DNA of 24,987 bases from Melampsora larici-populina 98AG31 (lineage: Eukaryota; Basidiomycota; Pucciniomycetes; Pucciniales; Melampsoraceae), in contig NW_006768927.1 in the NCBI RefSeq assembly GCF_000204055.1, positions 25,577 through 50,563 of the forward strand, read 5' to 3'. Position numbers and translations under genes: made by a program. How positions within the stretch are numbered: position 1 is the first letter of the stretch; every line of letters begins with the position of its first letter. The notes beneath the pieces were generated by a model. That model saw nothing but the letters and a program-made list of their open reading frames with translations. It did not search any database and was not told the DNA's origin. Of the stretch, positions 17,954 to 24,987 are shown one piece after another.

Positions 17954-20136
17954 ATGTGGAGACAACCAAAGACAAAAACTTTCTTGAATAAATTTAAATC
18001 GAATCATATGATCCAAGCTATACGAGAAGCAGAGGAAAGAAAGAAGGCTCAGGAGGCGAGACTACTAGAGCAAGCAGAGAAAAGGTGTATGGGTGCAGAG
18101 TCAAGGATCCCTCCTTCCGGGAACTTACCGTCGATGACTCAGAATCAGAACTCAATTGGGACAGGTCCGTCGGGAGGCGAGTTAGAACGAGAGAACGTTG
18201 AGGGAAAGGATGAGGTGCATGGTGATGCGCAAGGAGATCGGATGGCGGATGCTCCAAACGCCGGAGGTGAGGTGGATGATGAGCAGGTCTCTGACGGTTC
18301 AGCGAGTGGAATCAAATCGTCACCTGAAAACGCAGACTCAGAAGATGTGAAGCCTATCCTTAAGAAGATCAAGACATCGAAGAAAACCCAAGAAGAAGGC
18401 GTCGAAAGGGAAGGCAAAGAAGCAATCATCATCAGAGTCGTCGGAGGATGAGAGAGGATTGAGGGGCAAGAAGGATAAGGCACGGATGTTAAGGAACTTG
18501 ATAGAAGAAGATCAAATTAAGCCTTTCCGTACCTGGTTCAGTTGGGAGGGTCCTCTTTATTGTGTGTAGCGGTTTACCGCTCCTGGAAGAGATACCTGAA
18601 GGGTTATATGACACCCAGGCCCCCATCGTGGAAATCCTGTTCAATTTTTCTAAGCTCCAGTGATATCTGTTGTCGCTTGAAAGACGGGTCAGCTCCAAAG
18701 TGTATGGACACTGGCAGTCGTGTAGCTGTTAAGGGGGAGTAGAGATCATCCACTGACAGGAAATCTTCTATGTTCCCGCAGTGATTCCGTCCACTTCAAA
18801 GGCAAAGAGAAAGCGCGGGGATGCTAGACAGCAACCGGACCAGCGGTCCCTAACGGAACGTCTGGCGGACACAGTCGAGTCGGAAGACATGTCGACAGTC
18901 CGTAACCTGAGGAAAGAGCTAGATGCATGTCAGCTGGAGCTGGAGAAAGCTAAGAAGACGATGGAGAAGGAGAATAAAGAGAGAGGAGGAAAGGGAGAGA
19001 AGGAGAGGAAGAAGAAAAAGAAGCCCGAGAAGAGCAAGAAGAAGAAGACAAGCAAGAAACGGAAGCACTCACCCTCATCCTCAGATAGTGGCTCTTCTTC
19101 CTCGTCGGGTTCCTCTTCCTCGAGTGATCCGAAATCACCGGCACCATCTCTAGCCGTTTCAGACTCAGACGACTCCTTGTCGGTTTCAGCGTCTGACTCA
19201 GACACCTCAAGCAACAAGGCCAATAAAAACTCTAAACCCCGCTTTGTGTTTAAACCCTTGTCTGGCTTCGACCTCCCAGATCTCCCTGTACAATGGGAAA
19301 AGAACTTCCGGCGAATGAAGTACTATGTTCCCCTTACCGTATTCGACGCGTCATACATTGACCTGTACAAGACCACCCGCAAAACAAAAGCGGGGAAAGT
19401 CACTTGGGACAAACACCTTCAGTCTTGAGAAGAATTGGAGCAACAGATGACTTACGGTGACTTTATCTTGGCCTGCGATCTTGAATTCCGTTATGCGTCG
19501 GAGAGATACAAGTACCCCGAATACTCGAAATATATCACGTTGCACAAAGAGATTGTAAGCAACCTATCTAGGAAGCATAAGTGCTGGATGGTGGCTCTTA
19601 GGTATCATCTAGCAGTGAGAGCAGTGACGTTTAGAATTAGAACACCATCATTGTCAAAGAAGAGAAAGAGGAGGAGTGAAGATGAAGATGTAGTGTTACC
19701 AGATTGTCTCCAGGAGGAAGCAGAAAGAGATGCGAGATGGGACGCCCACACAGCTGGTGATTTGAAATGTAAAGGAAATCCTTACGCTGTAGGTCAGCCA
19801 AAGTTTGGCTTTGACTTCGTGACTGGTCAAGAAGTGGAAGTGACGGCCCATCCTAAGGAGAGATCCAAGTTCCAGTCAGATGACTCACAGGAACAAGGAG
19901 GTTCGAAGGGTGCCAATACAAACAAGAAGAAGCGGGGCGGTAATCGAGGTCACTCATCAGGTATCCAAAGAACTTACCGTCAAGCGGCACAGACAGGTAG
20001 TCAATTCCAGACACGTGATGGGAATGTGGGGAAGGAATGGGTGGCCCTAGGCCAACAACACGCTAGTAGTGTGGCATTGGGTTCAGGTAAAGGTGGGAAG
20101 AAGGCTGGGAAGGGGAACAAGGCTCCTGAGCGGTAA
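17954..20136 (+). pseudogene. ORF1 (gag-like) of DIRS/Ngaro-like retrotransposon, interrupted
   Basis: Structural protein of the retroelement. It opens MWRQPKTKTFLNKFK, then a helical charged stretch (AIREAEERKKAQEARLLEQ). After a frame change near 18370-18400 it continues KKQSSSESSEDERGLRGKK. After a disordered segment 18540-18780 with stops (possibly containing an intron, acceptor cccgcag at 18780), it resumes with a coiled coil, a Lys-rich block and a Ser-run (SPSSSDSGSSSSSGSSSSSD). A folded-looking part then spans FDLPDLPVQWEKNFRRMKYY to KCWMVALRYHLAVRAVTF. A single in-frame TGA at 19426-19428 splits this folded part. The tail is basic and Gly-rich (NKKKRGGNRGHSS). No CCHC knuckle is seen. 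The gag role is inferred from position before RT. Confidence 0.65.
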
Positions 20137-20395
20137 GTTCGACGGTTCTTACGTAGCTCTTGGGATGCCAGCTGATCATCCTGTGATGTTTGTGGACATT
20201 TTCTCCTTTTACTCGGTGTGGTCGGTCATGGTTTGGGGGATTCTGCGGTGACTGGGCTGGTGTCGCTATTGTTTGGGGTCTCGGAGGGTACGGGGTTGTT
20301 CTTTGTTTCTCTTCACAAATGTAGTACTTGAGAAGTAAAACTTGCTAGGGAGGGAGAAGTGAGAATTGAAAAAATGAAATGTTTTATCTTCCTTT
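20137..20395 (+). other. Inter-ORF spacer of the retrotransposon
   Basis: No coding similarity is seen between ORF1 and the RT frame. It holds T-rich tracts and possible splice signals, but no decisive structure. Confidence 0.35.
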
Positions 20396-22496
20396 TTGTT
20401 TTCGTTCCGGTTTTCCAATTGCTTTGTGTTGTTTGTAATGACTAGCAGCGTTGCCAGTGAGAGTAACACCCAAAATTTTTGCGTGCCGATGTTGCTTGAA
20501 CGGAAGACAGAGACACCGTATTTGAGCGACCATTCCGTCAATGAATTGGATGAGGAGAGACCGGGAAGTGACTTGGAGAGCTCCTCATCTACAGAAGACC
20601 TGGAGAAACAAGGGAAAAAGAAATTACTTGGCATTCTCCCCTTGAACCAGAGAGTATTGTACAAAGTAAAAACTGACAATTTCTGGTTAGCCCCGGTAGA
20701 AACGGCAATGAATGTAGCTGAATGGGAGTTGTTGATGAGAGAGGGGGGACTGGGTGATGATGTTCAATATATCACGGAAGGCTTCCAGGAGGGTTTCTGC
20801 CTTGGAATACCCCAACACGAAATCGAAGGCAAGAGGTGGTATACACCTGACAACCATCGATCTGCTCTAGACGTGAAGGAAAAAGTTATCAACACCATCG
20901 AGAAAGAGGCAAGAGCAGGAAGGATGGTCGGCCCGTTTGCACGAGCAGGTTTATGAACGGTTCGGCTTCTTCAGAACAAACCCCATGGGGAGCGCCATTA
21001 ACGGGGACGGGTCAGTAAGGCTGATCAATGACCTGTCGCACCCAAAGAAGAAGAGATCGAGGAAACGGAATGCGAAGGCCATCCCGAACAAAGTGACGCA
21101 ATCAATATCAAAAGAAGGAGAACCTACTATTCCGTCAGTAAATTCTTTTGTCAACAAAAGAAACTACAGTACCAATTGGGATGATTTCAAGATGGTGGCG
21201 AGATTCTTCGCGGAAAACCAAGAGGAGTGGGAAGCAGCACTTTTTGACTGGGAGAAGGTGTACCGCCAACTCCACAATCACCCTTCGCAGAGAAGGTATC
21301 TATGTATCAAGGATTTCGAGGGAAGGATTTGGATCAACCTGGCTGTTGGGTTCGGAGGGGTCGCTAGCTGCGGAGTGTTTGGGGCTCCGGCAGAGGCGTG
21401 GAAGAAGATCATGATGGGTATACTGAACATTCCTATGATTTTCAATGGGTTGATGATAACCTCATACTGAGGAGACCTCGTGACAACGTGACATTGGAGG
21501 AGGTGACTCACCTAAGCAACGGTATGGGAGTGAAAACGAACCGCCTGAAAACAGTGATTTTGCGGAGGAACAGAAGTTCCTGGGGTTCATTTGGAATGGG
21601 AAGGACCACACGGTCAGATTACCCAAGGAGAAACTGCAGGAACGGAAAGATCAAGTTAAAGCTTACCTGAACAAGAAGAATTCCTGGAAATTCACTCAAG
21701 TCAAAAGGTTCGCCGGACGCTTGAACCACATAGTGTGCATAGTCCCACATATGGCGACGTTCCAGTGTTCGATCTACAGGTGGTTGAAGTCCTGGCAGAA
21801 CCTAGACGCGAAAATACATGCCCCAGAAGATGTCGTGGCGGACCTGAAGGAGTGGGACAAGTGTCTGAGGACATTTGAGTCTCGCAGATTGGTAACTTGC
21901 CCTGACCCAGAAGAGGTTGGATGGGTCGGAGATGCCTCATCGTCCTTTGGGTAAGTCAATGATTCTCTGGTCAAGGAAAGCCGTTGGAAGATCCTAATAA
22001 GGTGACACAATCCCATAGGATTGGCGTACTGATCGATCGTAGATGGGCCTGTTTCAAATGGGATAAGGAATGGTTAGTGAAGGGGTTGACTAAGGGGAAA
22101 CGTAACATAGCATGGGCGGAAACGGTCACCATACGTTTGGGACTACTAGTTCTCGCGAAGTCGATCCCGGTAAGGGGTAAAATGTTCTGGGTTGAAACGG
22201 ACAATACGACTACAGAGAATGCAATCAAAAACCGTAAGTCAAGGGACGTCAGGGTAAACAAAGAATGGAAGCAAATTCAAAGGTTACTGACCGCTTTAGG
22301 TTGTAACATCAAACAGAGACGTGTTACATCGAAGAACAACCTGGCAGATGACCTTTCCAGAGGGGTATTCGGGGTGAGAAACTGGGGTGATGGAGTCCTG
22401 ATTGAAATACCTCCTGACCTCACCCCTCTAGTATCCCAAGTCCCTATTCCTATCCTCACCAAACAGAGAATCGATGCCCAGGAGGAAAAATCCTAA
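20396..22496 (+). pseudogene. ORF2: reverse transcriptase and RNase H of DIRS/Ngaro-like retrotransposon
   Basis: Polymerase of a tyrosine-recombinase retrotransposon. After an acidic leader the RT begins around ALDVKEKVINTIEKEARAGR; RFGFFRTNPMGSAINGDGS and VRLINDLSHP are classic for this group. Motif A is FDWEKVYRQL (Asp 21246-21248) and the catalytic box is WVDD (21446-21457). The RNase H follows: VGWVGDASSSFG (Asp 21931-21933), NIAWAETV, WVETDN and NLADDLSRG supply the D-E-D-D set. Frame changes near 20940, 21420 and 21540 and a 68 nt intron (21951-22018) divide the text. The first three are indels, so the copy is dead as a polymerase; the intron is clean. RT and RNase H identity is firm; DIRS versus Ngaro is not resolved. 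Confidence 0.8.
21951..22018 (+). other. Spliceosomal intron inside the RNase H domain
   Basis: The donor gtaagt follows tcctttgg at 21950 and the acceptor is cccatag at 22012-22018, with a branch-like ctaat at about 21994-21998. Removal joins SSFG to IGVLIDRRWACFKW in phase, restoring the RNase H strand after its first catalytic Asp. Confidence 0.8.
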
Positions 22497-22499
22497 CGC

Positions 22500-22960
22500 G
22501 AGTGTCTTGATTGAATTGATCAAGAAGTCGGACAATGCATTAAAGAAATCCACGAAATCCTTTGGAAGTTTCAAAAGCGACGCGTAAGGAGTGGATAGGT
22601 CGGGGAGTGATGAAGTACAGAAACACTACCTGAGGGGAGCGTGGCAAGATGGCACGTTAATTAAGCACTATAATTCAGCTATTGTAAAATTAATGCGGTT
22701 TGCGGTGGTAAAGAAGGTGGATAAAGGGTTGGCTGTTACCAATATCAAGAGACGTAGTGATGCAATTTGTGGTATGGATGTCGAGAAAGGGGGAGGAGTT
22801 AGCTAAAGATGATGAATTGGTGAAATCGTCAACAATCAAATCTTACATTTCAGGGGTCAAGGCGTGGCATCTTTTCCACAACTGTGAATTCCTGCATGAT
22901 TCAGACCCAGCCGTGAAGAAACTGGTCAAGGCTTTGATGATGGTTGAGGCAAAATCATAA
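22500..22960 (+). pseudogene. Tyrosine recombinase N-terminal domain of the retrotransposon, truncated
   Basis: This would integrate the circular cDNA of the element. What is left is the N-terminal core-binding (SAM-like) domain: YLRGAWQDGTLIKHYNSAIV, then KLMRFAVVKKV, then after a frame change near 22755 MQFVVWMSRKG and SSTIKSYISGVKAWHLFH. These resemble the helical N-terminal domain of YR-retroelement integrases. A TAA near 22587-22589 precedes it, and the frame ends at 22958-22960. The catalytic half with the R...H-x-R...Y residues is not found in the following 2 kb in any frame I read. The assignment is motif-level and depends on position after RNase H. Confidence 0.6.
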
Positions 22961-24987
22961 CATTTAATCCCAAAGACGGTTCGCTTACAAAACTCAAACA
23001 AATCCACCATTAGCGTGATCTTCGAGTATTGTCCTTGGTCAGAAACCTATCTTTGTCTATTAATTTGCATTCACCATGCTTTTCAAGCATATCATTTACC
23101 CGCGACATTGCTACTCCTTTCCTCCAAAAACATAACCGTTGTGATCCCCATTCATCACATCATCCGTATCCGGATATCCCTCATAATCACACAAATCATC
23201 CAAGACCTAAATTCAGCTCGGTGGAGACTGAAACCAAGAGGCCATCATCTCAGATTAACTCGACCAATCGAAGACTCCTATCCTGGCATCTAAACAGTAC
23301 GTTTGAAAACGACTGTAGATCTTTTGCATCCATTTCATGAATGTGAGCTGCCTGTATTCTTCAATCTCAAACCAAGGAGGATTGGTTTAATAGGTGTGCT
23401 GATATCGTTTCCTTTTTCAATTTGTGCATACATCTCTGGGACCAACTTGCAACAAAGAAATTCCAAAACATACCATTAACAACTTTCCATCTTTTCCATC
23501 CTTGATAATGGTCAGATGCGTAGTCGATGAAATCTCCTCATAATCAATTCACTATCACTCAACTCATTCTCAATCCTCTCAGCTAAAACATGGCAGCAAG
23601 TAGTGCTGGAATCAAACAACGCAGGCTCTCAATCAGTGGCTCAAGAGCAGGTCTTGGTCTTGCTTGAAATTGTGAATCAGTCAGGGAAACACTCAGAACA
23701 CCCATTCTTCTCATCTCATTCAAATCCATATCCTACATAGGCGCATCACATACATGCACTTGCTTTTGACAATCAGAAATGGATATAGGGACTTGGTTAC
23801 CCAGCTTTACTTGATGGCGGCCATAAATAATACCGAGATCAAGAATGTATTGTATTGTTTTGAGTGAGTAAATAAACATGCCTTGACACCTTTCGCGAGA
23901 TTTTTTTCATTCATAACTAATCCTTCCACTCTTGTTTTATGTATCTTACAAATAATTTAGATTGGTGACAAGAAAATTTGAATAGTTATGATGAAGATCA
24001 GCCATGCCGACTCAATTCCAATCAACGTGTCAAATTTCTATAATATCCAAGCTCAGTTCAATGGTATTTAGGATATTGGACTGTTTTAAATTCAATAATT
24101 TGTCCTCAGGACCCTGTTCAGTGAGTACAAAGCTTTCAAATCGCTGGGACTCAGAATGTGACATTTGAACTGACTCTTGTTCCTATTTGTTATCTTGTCA
24201 TTTAAAGGTTTGGCTTTGGGATCCCTACGATTCGATTCTCTCTGATTTCAAATTAATTGCAAAGACCCACAACTTTGCGGCAAGTGCGTCAAACACCAAC
24301 TTTGTGGCAAGGAGTGTGTACCAAGTCGTGTGCTCAAAGACTTATTGGATTTCTTGGCCGGAATTCGCTCTGCATGTGAGGCAACGGCATGCTCTGATTT
24401 TTTGGGCGACCTAATAGTCATGTTGTCATCCCAAATGCTGAGTAAACTCTCAGTTTGACATTCCGATCTGATTCAGCTCAAATCACACTACAAAACTTGA
24501 AACCTAGAATCTCATCTCAGTCCAAGGAGAAATTTCTTTGGGTTAAAGATATCAGGTATCTTGATTCACGGATTGCATTGCTAATTCAAAATGTGAGTGA
24601 TTGGAAGCTATTTCTCTTTCCTCAAATCCATCGAGACCTCTGGGTTGATGTATAGTCTTTTAACTTCATAGCGAACGGTTGATTCCTGGATACGTGAGAC
24701 GACCAAAGTCTCCTCTCGATCAATCTCGATTGGAATCGAATCCGTTGGGTGGTCGAAATTAGCTCTTTTGATTGAATTTCAACGATTAGATTATCAATTG
24801 AAGATAGCAAAAGTAAAGGAACGATGCATGATCTGGATAAGCAAGGAAACAAATCTGATTCCAAAAAATTCATAACTTTGGAGAACATTGATTTGAAAAA
24901 AGTTGAAGAATCTTATTGGTTGGCTAATTTGGTCTTGATTATCATCACGGATTTGTTATTTGAAGTTGTTTTTGATCAATTCAAGAT
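22961..24987. other. AT-rich terminal stretch, no gene supported
   Basis: About 2 kb with scattered short frames lacking family resemblance. The only local structure noted is a pair of aactttgYggcaag words (24271-24284 and 24298-24311), 27 bp apart. The right end of the retrotransposon (catalytic recombinase, terminal repeats) is not visible, so a deletion or a different insertion probably begins just after 22960. Confidence 0.45.

Noticed and set aside
18923..19223. Arg-rich and Glu-rich frames on both strands
   Set aside because: They are shadows of the Lys/Ser-rich low-complexity part of ORF1 of the retrotransposon.
17490..22960. LTR retrotransposon (Ty1/Ty3 type)
   Set aside because: No long terminal repeats, aspartic protease or DDE integrase were seen. 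The RT text and the following recombinase N-terminal domain fit a DIRS/Ngaro-like element.
24187..24655. Two plus-strand frames near the window end as genes
   Set aside because: Short, no recognised motif, and no splice or start context stronger than chance.
1..24987. tRNA genes
   Set aside because: I scanned for the TTCRANYC-type box with a paired acceptor stem and saw no convincing candidate. A dedicated tRNA search would be needed to exclude degraded ones.

Overview
The window looks like transposon-dense DNA from a rust fungus (Pucciniales). The best taxonomic clue is a short 5.8S rRNA fragment near 7267-7326. It carries the form atggatctctaggctctcac followed by gatgaagaacacagtgaaatg, which I recognise as typical of rusts. 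Supporting clues are short spliceosomal introns (about 46-117 nt), a KDZ transposase, a GCM-type Mutator-like transposase and a tyrosine-recombinase retrotransposon. The species cannot be fixed from the sequence. I see no clearly intact host gene; nearly every coding region carries stops or frameshifts.

Layout. 1-3188 (+): a multi-exon KDZ DNA transposase, cut by the window start, with its catalytic residues visible but at least three in-frame stops. 3190-4100: AT-rich spacer with three small tandem or palindromic arrays. 4660-5037: a cluster of GGTGTAAA/TTTACACC motifs organised in a ~44 bp module. 5041-7085 (+): a 5'-truncated LINE (end of RT, C-terminal zinc knuckle, 3' hairpin, A17 tail), abutting a piece of ITS1/5.8S rDNA at 7086-7342. 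7343-12354: AT-rich DNA with small elements. These are two copies of a ~111 bp hairpin repeat in opposite orientation, two GC-rich palindromic elements, a broken mitochondrial-GTPase (MTG1/RbgA-like) relic, an unassigned decayed ORF, and an 816 bp non-autonomous CACTA element with 273 bp inverted arms and a TAG target duplication. 12354-12780: a second GTGTAAA-module cluster.

12950-17149 (-): the most interesting gene. It is a decayed, at least seven-exon Mutator-like transposase with an N-terminal GCM/WRKY-type zinc finger, a DDE-like core and a C-terminal ubiquitin-specific-protease-like (Cys/His) domain. 17490-22960 (+): a DIRS/Ngaro-like retrotransposon with a structured leader, gag-like ORF1, RT, RNase H split by an intron, and the N-terminal part of a tyrosine recombinase; the recombinase catalytic part is missing. 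22970-24987: AT-rich, with no gene that I can support.

The elements do not form a pathway. They are independent insertions of at least five superfamilies, and many of the stops are of the kind produced by C-to-T change. The items most likely to be new are the GCM-MULE-USP architecture and the two families of short structured repeats (the GTGTAAA module and the 111 bp hairpin), each present twice in the window.
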